This document shows positions 1 to 7,407 of a stretch of DNA of 8,816 bases, in pieces (position 1 is the first letter of the stretch; each line of letters opens with the position of its first letter). The DNA is taken from the NCBI GenBank assembly GCA_900543105.1, contig UQQA01000104.1, positions 1 through 8,816 on the forward strand. Reading direction: 5' to 3'. Source of the DNA: an uncultured Ruminococcus sp. (GTDB lineage: Bacteria; Bacillota; Clostridia; Oscillospirales; Ruminococcaceae). Under the pieces are notes generated by a model. It saw nothing but the letters and a program-made list of their open reading frames with translations. It had not been told where the DNA came from and did no database searches. The position numbers and the translations under genes are program-made.

Positions 1-13
1 CTCTGGACACCTA

Positions 14-31
14 CCACCTTTGAAAAGGTGG
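14..31. repeat. Short perfect inverted repeat at the left edge
   Basis: CCACCTT and AAGGTGG flank a TGAA loop, giving a 7-bp stem that closes further if the loop shrinks. Neither strand has a U-tract straight after it, so it is not a standard intrinsic terminator. It sits in positions 1-83, which hold no credible gene and may be part of a longer intergenic repeat cut by the window edge. Confidence 0.45.
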
Positions 32-83
32 ACGAAACTTTTGCTTGGCTTCGCAGTACCGGACAAACCTTAGCTCTGCAAAT

Positions 84-115
84 AATTACGCATTACGAAT
101 TACGAATTACGCATT
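84..115 (-). repeat. Heptamer tandem repeat array (AATKCGT type), left copy
   Basis: Read on the minus strand, this is four 7-nt units followed by a partial unit: AATGCGT, AATTCGT, AATTCGT, AATGCGT, then AATT, for 32 nt in total. It begins 8 nt after the TGA stop of the DUF1385 gene. A second 32-nt array of closely related units follows the stop of the SpoIID-type gene at the other end of the window. Short heptamer repeats between genes are known in several bacterial groups; the function of these is unknown. Confidence 0.85.
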
Positions 116-123
116 GTCCCCGC

Positions 124-1077
124 TCACCACTTATCTTCCTCGTCCTCTTTCGGCAGGCAGGGTGTGAGCGCCGCTATAGCTACCTCTATCTGCTTATCGT
201 CAGGCTCTTTTGTTGTGATGTGCTGTAACCAAAGTCCCGGTGCGGAGATTATTTTTGTGAAAATATTGTCATATCTTCCCGCAAGCTTTATAAGCTCGTA
301 TGCTATCGATGCTTCGGGGATAAGCAGTACAAGCTGCATCAGCAGTCTTATACCAATGTTTTTCCACGGCAGGAACATTCCGACGATTATGCTTATAAGA
401 ATCACTATCATTATGAAGCTCGTTCCGCAGCGTGGGTGGAAGCGGCACATCGGGCGGATATTTTCCACCGTAAGCTCTTTCTGTGCTTCGTAGCAGGCGA
501 TAGTTTTATGCTCTGCACCGTGGTACATAAAGGTCGTGTGCATTGAGTCCGTGAGCGAGATAACATAGAAATATCCGATAAGTAACGCAAGCTTTATGAT
601 TCCCTCTGCAACTGTTCTTCCCCAGTCGGGTACGCCTGCACTTAAAAGCAGCTTTGATATCAGCATCGGCAGAAATTTGAACAGCAGTACGCAAAGCACC
701 ATTGCAAGCACTATCGAAATAATCATTATAACGTTGACAAGCTTATCACCGAATTTTTCTTCGAGCCATTTCTCGAACTTTGAGGGTTCTTCCTCCTCAT
801 CGTCCTCGGTCATCTGCTTTTCGGCGGACTTCATCGTACAGCGTATGCCCTCCGCCATGGTTTCGGCAAAGTTGAAACAGCCGCGGATAAAGGGTGCTTT
901 CTTGTACCAAGGTGCTTGCTTGCCGTTTTTTATCTCCCATGTTTCAACATCTATCGAACCGTCGGGGAGTCTGCAAGCCATCGCCGCAATGCCGATGCCG
1001 CGCATCATAATGCCCTCGATAAGAGCCTGACCGCCTATCTTTGATTTGAATTTTTCTTCCTTATTCTGTTTACTCAT
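124..1077 (-). CDS. yqhQ: DUF1385 family membrane protein (YqhQ-like)
   Basis: The protein has 317 residues, close to Bacillus YqhQ in length. Family hallmarks are present in order: GGQALIEGIMMRG at residues 15-27, YHGAEHKTI at 185-193, RFHPRCGTSF at 212-221, and SAPGLWLQ at 278-285. Hydrophobic stretches near 113-138, 161-179, 220-237 and 243-260 suggest about four membrane segments, after an acidic run at 91-97. The ATG at 1077 is preferred to an upstream in-frame start at 1167, because AAAGGAA lies about 11 nt before it and the conserved block begins soon after. The family is widespread in Firmicutes, and I know of no firmly established biochemical role. The HxxEH and HPRC residues look catalytic or metal-binding, which is an inference. 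It lies 177 nt after the sensor kinase gene and may have its own promoter. Confidence 0.93.
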   Translation of the reverse strand: MSKQNKEEKFKSKIGGQALIEGIMMRGIGIAAMACRLPDGSIDVETWEIKNGKQAPWYKKAPFIRGCFNFAETMAEGIRCTMKSAEKQMTEDDEEEEPSKFEKWLEEKFGDKLVNVIMIISIVLAMVLCVLLFKFLPMLISKLLLSAGVPDWGRTVAEGIIKLALLIGYFYVISLTDSMHTTFMYHGAEHKTIACYEAQKELTVENIRPMCRFHPRCGTSFIMIVILISIIVGMFLPWKNIGIRLLMQLVLLIPEASIAYELIKLAGRYDNIFTKIISAPGLWLQHITTKEPDDKQIEVAIAALTPCLPKEDEEDKW

Positions 1078-1254
1078 TTTAATGTTTTTCCTTTCGGGGA
1101 TATCAATGAAACACCAACATTTTGATCGGTATTTCCTTAAAATATGCTTGGGTGAGCTGTCAAACAAACCCTATCCGCGAACGCAAACTCATTTCCTTAC
1201 AAAACGAGCGCAGCAAAGCGGAGCGTGGCGCGAACCTGCCGCGGAGCTTCCCCG

Positions 1255-2673
1255 CTATTGCTTTATCGGGAGGATTATGCGGACTGTCGTGCCCTGCCCC
1301 TCCTCGCTCAGAATGTCGAGCCTGCCGCCGTGCATGGTGACAATCTCGTCCGCAATGGCAAGACCGATGCCCGAACCGCGGCGCGTGTAGTTCGCCTTGT
1401 AGAATTTCGTCTTTACTTTCGCAAGGTCTTCCTTGCTTATTCCGCAGCCCGTGTCGGAAACGTCCACAACGATGTGCGTGTTGTCCGCCATTCCTGCCTG
1501 CACTGAAACAAGTCCGCCCTTGTCGGAATATTTTATCGCATTGTCGATGATGTTTATGAAAACCTGACGGATACGGTTCTTGTCACCGATGATGAACGGG
1601 AGCATATCGGGTTCGTCATATTTCAGCGTGATGCCCGATTTCTTCGCGCTTTCGCCGTAGATAAGCACCGCATCACCAAGCTCCGCAAGAACGTCCATAG
1701 TTTCCTTTTGCAGCGAAAACTTGCCGTTCTGCATACGGGAAAAGTCAAGAAGCTCCTCGACCATTCGCGTAAGGCGCTCCGTTTCAAGATCGATGACCCT
1801 CATTCCCTTTGCAACGGCCGCACTGTCCTCGGGCATACTTGCTATCGTTTCCGACCAGCCCTTTATGGCCGTGAGCGGAGTGCGGAGTTCGTGCGAAACG
1901 CTCGAAATGAACTCGTTTTTCAGCTTTTCGGAGTTCGCAAGCTCCTTTGCCATATGGTTTATCGTGTCGCAGAGCTCGCCTATCTCATCATCGTTTTTCT
2001 TGCGGATACGCACGGAAAAGTCACCCTTTGCGTAACGCCTTGCGGTCGCGCTTATCTGCCGCACGGGGATAACTATCGACTTCACGAAATACATTCCCGA
2101 AAAGAACGTCAGTATCAACACCGCCGCGCAAATCGACGCAACGACAAGGAACATCATAAAAAGCTGTCTGTCTATCCTTTTCATCGATGAAGCAACTCTT
2201 ACCGCGATGTAGCCTGCATCATTGTCGGGAAGCAGGATACTCAGCGCCATCATCTTTTCGCCGCCGACCGTTCTTCCCACGAAGTAACCCGTTTCGCCCG
2301 ATGAAACAGCGTCCCTGTAGTCGGTCATAGGGTCTTCCACGGTCGGAATGAAGCCCGAAGATGTGAGAACAACGTTCCCGTTCCTGCCGATTATCATAAG
2401 CTCGGTGCGGTTCCTGTCCGCCCAGTTTTCGACAACGGAACGCGTTTCCGCGGTGAAGCTCGTCGCAGGGTCGTTGTAGGAATTCTGCAAAATGCTCGTG
2501 ACCATATTCATTCGCGAGGAAAGATACTGCCGAGCGGAATTGTAGTAAAAGCTGTGGAGAAATATCGTGCTTGCGAGCGTTACCGTCAAAAGAACAATAA
2601 AGATTATGCCGATATTGTTGACTATCCAGCGGCGTGTTATGTTGTTTCGCCTTGTGATCTTTTTACTTTCCAA
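1255..2673 (-). CDS. Two-component sensor histidine kinase (HAMP-HisKA-HATPase_c)
   Basis: This 472-residue membrane sensor kinase is the probable partner of the response regulator encoded just before it. Domains in order are: TM1 at about 16-39; an extracytoplasmic sensor of about 130 residues, perhaps Cache/PAS-like; TM2 at about 172-196; HAMP at about 196-247; an H-box SHELRTP with phospho-acceptor His261; an N-box around Asn378 (NIIDNAIKYSD); G1 DTGCG from Asp407; and G2 GSGIGLA from Gly433. All core catalytic motifs are intact. The start is the TTG at 2673, because AGGGAGG lies 9 nt upstream. A longer reading to 2718 also starts with TTG, lacks a ribosome site and would run into the palindromic element. 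There is no ATG before the first membrane segment. The signal is unknown; the nearby lipoprotein suggests an envelope input. Confidence 0.95.
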   Translation of the reverse strand: MESKKITRRNNITRRWIVNNIGIIFIVLLTVTLASTIFLHSFYYNSARQYLSSRMNMVTSILQNSYNDPATSFTAETRSVVENWADRNRTELMIIGRNGNVVLTSSGFIPTVEDPMTDYRDAVSSGETGYFVGRTVGGEKMMALSILLPDNDAGYIAVRVASSMKRIDRQLFMMFLVVASICAAVLILTFFSGMYFVKSIVIPVRQISATARRYAKGDFSVRIRKKNDDEIGELCDTINHMAKELANSEKLKNEFISSVSHELRTPLTAIKGWSETIASMPEDSAAVAKGMRVIDLETERLTRMVEELLDFSRMQNGKFSLQKETMDVLAELGDAVLIYGESAKKSGITLKYDEPDMLPFIIGDKNRIRQVFINIIDNAIKYSDKGGLVSVQAGMADNTHIVVDVSDTGCGISKEDLAKVKTKFYKANYTRRGSGIGLAIADEIVTMHGGRLDILSEEGQGTTVRIILPIKQ

Positions 2674-2690
2674 AGCGGTTTTCCTCCCTA

Positions 2691-2847
2691 TACTAATTCT
2701 TGATCGTTCTATAGACAAAATCGACAGATAGAATAAGTTCAGTCAAGGAAAGCGACCGCAGGCAGGCTGTTGCCTGACAAGGGAGCTTGACGCCGAATGA
2801 ACTTATTATAGCCGAGAGTTTGTCTATAGGTTGATCAAGGATTAGTA
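2691..2847. mobile_element. MITE-like palindromic element between regulator and kinase genes
   Basis: The two 29-nt ends (2691-2719 and 2819-2847) are inverted copies matching at 25 of 29 positions. Both begin TACTAAT and share TTTGTCTATAG and GATCAAG. Inside, AATAAGTTCA pairs with TGAACTTATT and GTCAAG with CTTGAC, around a central CAGGC-AACA-GCCTG hairpin, so almost the whole element can fold. TA at both tips fits a TA target duplication, as left by IS630/Tc1-mariner-type elements. Removing 155 nt and keeping one TA would leave a 22-nt regulator-kinase gap, normal for an operon. It has no coding capacity. Alternatively it could be a resident structured RNA. The shape is seen directly; the mobile origin is inferred. 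Confidence 0.65.
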
Positions 2848-2850
2848 TTT

Positions 2851-3555
2851 TTAATCGCCTGCTGTCCACTTGTAGCCAAAGCCCCAGATCGTAGATATGT
2901 ACTTCGGGTTGGACGGCTCGTCCTCGATCTTCATACGGATCCTTCTTATATTAACGTCAACTATCTTATCATCGCCGAAGTAGTTGTCACCCCAGATATG
3001 CGTGAGTATGCTTGAACGGTCGAGAGCCGTTTTCTGATTGTTAAGGAAGTATTCGAGTATCTGATATTCGACCTGAGTAAGCTCTATCGGAACTCCGTTC
3101 TTGGAAACGGTCCTGCTCTTCAGGTCAAGCTCGAACGGGCCTGAAACTATAGTCGAGGAATCCTCTTCCTCGCGCACCATAGACATACTTACACGGCGGT
3201 AGATAGCGTCTATTCTCGCCGTAAGCTCGGACGGGGAGAACGGCTTTGTCATATAGTCGTCCGCACCGAGCATAAGTCCGCTCACCTTGTCCATTTCCTG
3301 CGTCTTTGCGGAAAGCATTATAATGCCGAGTGTGCTGCTCTTTTTGCGCAGAGCCTTGCAGACCTGAAAGCCGTCAATGCCGGGCATCATTATATCGAGA
3401 AGCGCGATATCGAAGTTTCCCTTCTCCTCGTCAAAAACGCGGAGAGCCTCTTCGCCGCAGTTCACATCGACCACATCGTAGCCTGCACGGTTGAGATTTA
3501 TAACAACAAAGTCGCGGATAACATCTTCGTCCTCGCACACAAGAATTCGTTTCAT
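2851..3555 (-). CDS. OmpR/PhoB-family response regulator
   Basis: The protein has 234 residues, standard for this family. The receiver domain covers about 3-118, with an acidic pocket at Glu8-Asp9, phospho-acceptor Asp54 in LLDIMMPGIDG, the Ser82 switch position, and the conserved Lys104 in TKPF. The C-terminal winged-helix DNA-binding domain spans about 132-232, with VDVNIRRIRMKIED as the recognition-helix region and the usual WGFGYKW near the end. AGGAGG lies 8 nt before the ATG. The gene starts 27 nt after the lipoprotein gene and is followed by the sensor kinase, so it probably receives phosphate from that kinase and activates or represses transcription. The regulon cannot be inferred from the sequence. 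Confidence 0.96.
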   Translation of the reverse strand: MKRILVCEDEDVIRDFVVINLNRAGYDVVDVNCGEEALRVFDEEKGNFDIALLDIMMPGIDGFQVCKALRKKSSTLGIIMLSAKTQEMDKVSGLMLGADDYMTKPFSPSELTARIDAIYRRVSMSMVREEEDSSTIVSGPFELDLKSRTVSKNGVPIELTQVEYQILEYFLNNQKTALDRSSILTHIWGDNYFGDDKIVDVNIRRIRMKIEDEPSNPKYISTIWGFGYKWTAGD

Positions 3556-3582
3556 TGCATTTTCCTCCTGTTTTATCTGTTA

Positions 3583-4878
3583 TCAAGGCATAATATAAAA
3601 ATTGTTCACGATCTCGGCTGTCGTAGGGATAAGCGGCTCGTCCGAAGCATCGGGGAGCTTGTAAAAATAGTGCATATTGTCCCTGCTTTTAAGCCAGATA
3701 TAGCCGTTTTCGGTTTTTTCGTCATAATAATCCGCTGTAACGGCGGAAAGCCGCAGAAGTTCAACGGTCGAATTCAGCAGATCTGCGTAATACTTGTAAA
3801 AAACAATGTCGCCGTTATGCTCGTCCCTTTTTACCGTCACAAGTCCGTCCCAGCGGCTCGACAAAACGAAGCAGAAGCCTTTTTCAATGTCATAATAGCT
3901 TGAATATTTCTTGTTTATCGTAAAATTCGAGTAAACATTCCAGTTTGTTGCGATGAAAGCGTCGCGGTCGTCCTGATCGTAGCCCGGGAAATAGGAAAGC
4001 GTGGGTATCTCGGTTATGCCGTCAAGGTCGATGTCGGCAGAGTAGTAGCCTTTGCTGCGCGTGGTGTCGCTTATCATCTGGCGCTCGTCAAGATAGAGCG
4101 GATTGCGGAGCGTGTCGCCGACAAGATAGATTATCTCGGTCGAAAGCTGTCCTCCCGCAAGCTCGTCAATGAACACCGCGGGCGTGTTCTCGCCGACATT
4201 TCCGAGAACAACCCCCACAAAGTCGGAAGCCTTGTCATTGAGCGCAACAGTGTCTTTTTTCACGACCTGCGTTCCCGTGTCGGTGATAACGGAGAAATCC
4301 GCTTTCCTGCCGATGTTCTCATTGTTGGAGCGAATGATGCAAAGTCCGTCCTCGCCGTCGCCGTTAAGGTCATAGGTGAAGAACGAAGAATAGCTGTCGG
4401 AGTAATTCTCACTCACAACGCCGCCGTTATAGCTGTAAACTTTGAGAAGCTTGTCACTGCCCGATTCGACGAAGCCGACAATGATGCTTGTCCTCGCTGT
4501 CGAACCGATCGACGCTATCTGCACTCGGTCAACGCCCGCTCCGACCCCTGCAAAGTCACATACCGACTGCCATTTTCCGTCCCCGTCCCTGTCGAGAATG
4601 TTCATTCTGACCTGCTCGCGGACGCTGTAAAAAACAATAGCCTCGTCCTCGCCGCTCCCGTCGATATCATCGATGATGAACGCCGAGCGCAGCGCCCCGG
4701 AACGCGGATACCGGAGGGTGATATTCTCCCCCGTGCTTTCTTTAAGTGCAGAATAAATTTCCTCCTGCTCCTCGTAAAGCACAGGCGGCGAAAGAAGATT
4801 TTCCGCCGAGCCATCGAGCGTACAGCCCGTAAGCATCACCGAAGCAACAACAAGCGCCGATATTCCGTTCTTCTTCAT
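3583..4878 (-). CDS. Putative lipoprotein with FG-GAP/VCBS-like aspartate loops
   Basis: The product has 431 residues and I recognise no specific family. The N-terminus is a lipoprotein signal: MKKN, a short hydrophobic core, then lipobox LTGC with Cys19, so the mature protein should be anchored on the outer face of the membrane. Four Asp/Gly-rich loops resemble calcium-binding FG-GAP/VCBS propeller repeats: DDIDGSGEDE (70-79), DRDGDGKW (96-103), DLNGDGED (170-177) and DIDLDGITE (282-290). The ATG at 4878 is chosen over an upstream in-frame start at 4956, since AAAGGAGGTG precedes it and the extra residues would bury the signal peptide. It is followed 27 nt later by the response regulator gene, so it is probably an accessory sensor or regulator for the pair (inference). 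An intrinsic terminator lies just before its ribosome site. Confidence 0.88.
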   Translation of the reverse strand: MKKNGISALVVASVMLTGCTLDGSAENLLSPPVLYEEQEEIYSALKESTGENITLRYPRSGALRSAFIIDDIDGSGEDEAIVFYSVREQVRMNILDRDGDGKWQSVCDFAGVGAGVDRVQIASIGSTARTSIIVGFVESGSDKLLKVYSYNGGVVSENYSDSYSSFFTYDLNGDGEDGLCIIRSNNENIGRKADFSVITDTGTQVVKKDTVALNDKASDFVGVVLGNVGENTPAVFIDELAGGQLSTEIIYLVGDTLRNPLYLDERQMISDTTRSKGYYSADIDLDGITEIPTLSYFPGYDQDDRDAFIATNWNVYSNFTINKKYSSYYDIEKGFCFVLSSRWDGLVTVKRDEHNGDIVFYKYYADLLNSTVELLRLSAVTADYYDEKTENGYIWLKSRDNMHYFYKLPDASDEPLIPTTAEIVNNFYIMP

Positions 4879-4905
4879 TTCGGGCGGCACCTCCTTTCGT
4901 TCAAT

Positions 4906-4954
4906 ATAAAAAACGGGGCGTTCAAAGCGGTTTTTCGCCGCTTGTAAACACCCC
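4906..4954 (-). terminator. Intrinsic terminator after the membrane protein gene
   Basis: On the minus strand GGGGTGTT (4954-4947) pairs with AACGCCCC (4922-4915), with one G-U pair. Inside it AAGCGG (4943-4938 region as read on this strand) pairs with CCGCTT, closing a CGAAAAA loop. The stem is followed at once by GTTTTTTAT. That makes 14 base pairs with one small internal loop and a U-tract, a strong Rho-independent terminator. It begins 11 nt after the stop of the membrane protein gene and ends about 27 nt before the lipoprotein start. Confidence 0.85.
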
Positions 4955-4965
4955 ATAAATAGTTA

Positions 4966-5985
4966 TCAGTCGTCGATAGTTTCCATTTTGGAATTGCCAT
5001 CGGTCTGAAGTCCTGTCCAGCGGCGCTTGCCCGTAAGGTTGAGCTTGGGCATTACTCTGTAAACGTAGGTGCTCCAGAATACAGCAACGATAGTAGCTGT
5101 TACAAAGATGATACCAACATCGGTCGCATCGGGAGAAAGCATACCCTCTCTTACGGTGTAGTCGGTAAGGAAGAACATCGCATATCTCGGGAGCGTCGAT
5201 ACAGCCGCGGTTATCGACGCCGCATAGCCGAAAAGTATCATATAGTATCTCGTTCTCTTTTTCTCAAAGCCGCAGAAAAATCTTACAACATTGAGGAAGA
5301 AAAGTGCCGAGAAAACATTCGTCATAAGAATATAGCATTTCTCGGAATATGGTCCGATGACCTGATATGTTGTGATAAGATCAAAGGTCTGCACAAGCTT
5401 CCATATCGGAAAAAGCGTAAGGAAAGCGCACTGTTCCTTGGTTATTCCCTCACCCTTGAAAATGCTGATCCCCGTTGAGATAAAGGTGAAGCAGAGAACT
5501 ATCATAAAAATGTAGTTTGCCCACTGCATACCCGTTATATTCGCAAATATGCCTACGGGTTCATCTTCGGTGGACATACTCTTGTTAAGGCTTATCTGCG
5601 CCGCAAGCGGTGCGACCGTCTCATATATAAGAAGTCCTGCCATAATGAACATCGAAGCCGCCGCTTTCGGCGAAATCTTTTTGTTAAGGCGCTCTGCCTT
5701 TAAACGCATCGGGTTGATAAGGATACACGATTTGATGACCTTATCTCTCGATTCGCCGAATATCATAACGGCAAGAAGAAGCGCAAAGCCCACAAGGATA
5801 ACAGCCATTGTAAGATTGAATCCCGAATTGATATATGTACCTTTTCCAAAATTCATATTGTCCTTGAGCTGAAATATTCTGCATATCACCGCAAGCACAA
5901 GCGTAACTGCATAGATCACCACAGAAAACTTCTTGTCAAGGAAAACTTTTTTCTTTTTGTACGGAGTAACCTGTTTCTCGCTCAT
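4966..5985 (-). CDS. Polytopic membrane protein of unknown function
   Basis: The protein has 339 residues and I do not recognise its family. A lysine-rich N-terminus (residues 10-19) is followed by about seven or eight hydrophobic segments, near 21-38, 56-77, 108-129, 155-176, 186-202, 217-239, 246-272 and 289-309. A hydrophilic tail of about 30 residues ends in acidic ETIDD. I see no transporter signature, nucleotide-binding motif or catalytic triad. The start is secure: AAGGAG lies 8 nt before the ATG. It begins 57 nt after citrate synthase and ends at a strong terminator, so it is probably co-transcribed with citrate synthase or with its own weak promoter. Whether it has any link to the lipoprotein and two-component genes beyond the terminator is unclear. 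Confidence 0.88.
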   Translation of the reverse strand: MSEKQVTPYKKKKVFLDKKFSVVIYAVTLVLAVICRIFQLKDNMNFGKGTYINSGFNLTMAVILVGFALLLAVMIFGESRDKVIKSCILINPMRLKAERLNKKISPKAAASMFIMAGLLIYETVAPLAAQISLNKSMSTEDEPVGIFANITGMQWANYIFMIVLCFTFISTGISIFKGEGITKEQCAFLTLFPIWKLVQTFDLITTYQVIGPYSEKCYILMTNVFSALFFLNVVRFFCGFEKKRTRYYMILFGYAASITAAVSTLPRYAMFFLTDYTVREGMLSPDATDVGIIFVTATIVAVFWSTYVYRVMPKLNLTGKRRWTGLQTDGNSKMETIDD

Positions 5986-6042
5986 GTCAACTTCTCCTTT
6001 TTGTTAAATAAATATTCACCCTTGAATAACGTTATACTATTT

Positions 6043-7407
6043 TTATCTGTTTTCGATCGTCTTATAAGATCTTCTCTTTGCGATAGGCTTGTAAGCAGGA
6101 CGGATTATCCTGTTGCCCGTTGTAAGCTCTTCGATCCTGTGTGCTGCCCAGCCTGCGATCCTCGCAACAGCGAACATCGGTGTGTTGAGTTCAACCGGGA
6201 TTTTGAGCATACGGTAAACCAGTCCCGAATAAAGGTCAACGTTTGCGCACATTGCCTTGTTATTGCCCTTTATCTCGGCAAAAACTTCGGGAGTAAGGCG
6301 CTCAACAGCATCAAGGAGCATAAACTCCTTTTCAAAGTCAGTACCCTTTGCAAGCTTCATTGCATTCTCTTTGAGGATAACCGCTCTCGGGTCGGAAATG
6401 GTGTAAACAGCATGACCCATACCATATATAAGTCCTGTTCCGTCGCCTGCTTCCCTGCGGATTATCCTTGCAATGTAGTCCTTGACCTCGCCGTCATTGT
6501 CCCAGTGTTCGATGTTCGACTTAAAGTCTTCAAGCTGTGCAATTACCTTTGTATTCGCACCGCCGTGACGATGACCCTTTAACGAGCCGATAGCGCCCGA
6601 ATAAGCGGAGTAAGCATCAGTACCCGAGGACGTAAGCGTTCTGCAGGTGAAGGTCGAGTTGTTTCCGCCGCCGTGCTCTGCGTGGATAATGAGCATAAGG
6701 TCGAGCAGCTTTGCTTCTTCCTCGGAATAAACACGGTCGGAACGGAGCGTTGAAAGTATGCTCTGCGCCGTACACTCCTCAGGATTGAGAGGGTGCATAT
6801 AAAGGCTCTCGTGGTCGAAAACGCGGCGCTTTATCTGATAAGCATCGACCATTGCGGACGGGAGCTTCGCTATAACGGATATCGCACGGTTGAGTTCAGC
6901 CGCGAGCGACTGATCCTCAGGGTCAACGTCATAAGAATACAACGCAAGTGCGCATCGTGCCATCTTGTTCATTATATTCTTTGACGGAGCTTTAAATATC
7001 ATATCCTCGGAAAATCCGGGAGGGAGTTCGCGGTATTCGGACAGAAGCGCATTGAAGCTGTCAAGCTGAACCTGCGTAGGAAGATCGCCGAAGAGGAGCA
7101 GATAGACCGTTTCCTCAAAACCGAAGCGATTTTCCTTCTGTATTCCTGCGACTATATCGTTGATGCTGTAGCCGCGGTAGATAAGCTCGCCCTCGGCAGG
7201 GACTTTTTCGCCCTCGGAAACAACATAGCCGTGAACGTTGCAAATATTTGTGATGCCTGCAACAACGCCCGTTCCGTCGCTGTTTCTCAGACCTCTTTTT
7301 ACCTGATATTTTTCATAAAGTTCAGGTGGGATATTGTTATGTTTAAGAAATTCGCCGCATAAACTTGTTATAGCAGCGCTGCCGTTTTGATTTTCTTTTC
7401 CAATCAT
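6043..7407 (-). CDS. gltA: Citrate synthase (Si-type)
   Basis: This enzyme condenses acetyl-CoA with oxaloacetate to citrate in the cytoplasm. In anaerobic Clostridia this usually feeds 2-oxoglutarate and glutamate synthesis. The 454 residues cover the full fold. The active site is intact: HAEHGGGNNS with His245, GHRHGGAN with catalytic His281, GHAVYTISDPRA with His332, and NVDLYSG with catalytic Asp391, matching the His-His-Asp triad of the family. An N-terminal extension of about 50 residues precedes the GVVAGITNI region, as in longer Firmicute versions. 2-Methylcitrate synthase activity cannot be excluded from motifs alone. The ATG at 7407 has an AAAGGG ribosome site about 9 nt upstream, inside a small hairpin. 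A strong promoter lies about 160 nt upstream, so the gene has a long leader. Confidence 0.96.
   Translation of the reverse strand: MIGKENQNGSAAITSLCGEFLKHNNIPPELYEKYQVKRGLRNSDGTGVVAGITNICNVHGYVVSEGEKVPAEGELIYRGYSINDIVAGIQKENRFGFEETVYLLLFGDLPTQVQLDSFNALLSEYRELPPGFSEDMIFKAPSKNIMNKMARCALALYSYDVDPEDQSLAAELNRAISVIAKLPSAMVDAYQIKRRVFDHESLYMHPLNPEECTAQSILSTLRSDRVYSEEEAKLLDLMLIIHAEHGGGNNSTFTCRTLTSSGTDAYSAYSGAIGSLKGHRHGGANTKVIAQLEDFKSNIEHWDNDGEVKDYIARIIRREAGDGTGLIYGMGHAVYTISDPRAVILKENAMKLAKGTDFEKEFMLLDAVERLTPEVFAEIKGNNKAMCANVDLYSGLVYRMLKIPVELNTPMFAVARIAGWAAHRIEELTTGNRIIRPAYKPIAKRRSYKTIENR

Noticed and set aside
28..228. Plus-strand open frame of 66 codons across the left heptamer array
   Set aside because: It spans repeat DNA and the 3' end of DUF1385, and the translation shows only repeat-derived peptide (ITHYELRITH).
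596..1030. Plus-strand open frame of 144 codons opposite DUF1385
   Set aside because: Serine- and isoleucine-rich antisense product within a well-supported gene, with no ribosome site.
1137..1163. TTGACA with a nearby TTTTAA upstream of DUF1385
   Set aside because: The -35 box is perfect, but the spacer is only 15 nt and the -10 is poor; a promoter here is possible but not supported well enough to annotate.
1078..1167. N-terminal extension of the DUF1385 protein
   Set aside because: The extra 30 residues have no family similarity, and the ATG at 1077 has its own ribosome site.
1200..1254. GC-rich stretch after the sensor kinase as a possible terminator
   Set aside because: The repeated GCTCCGC motifs are direct, not inverted, and no stable stem with a U-tract could be drawn.
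2690..2718. Promoter-like TTGTCT, 17-nt spacer, TAGTAT at the kinase-proximal end of the palindrome
   Set aside because: Each box matches only four of six positions, and a transcript from it would start inside the ribosome site of the kinase.
4879..4956. N-terminal extension of the lipoprotein
   Set aside because: It would include the terminator stem and bury the lipoprotein signal; AAAGGAGGTG clearly marks the internal ATG.
6013..6028. TATTCA/TGAATA hairpin between citrate synthase and the membrane protein gene
   Set aside because: Six A/T-rich pairs followed by a broken T-run is too weak for a terminator call.
6001..6582. Plus-strand open frame of 193 codons opposite citrate synthase
   Set aside because: It lies antisense to the C-terminal half of an intact citrate synthase and has no convincing ribosome site or recognisable domain; it is a shadow of the codon pattern.
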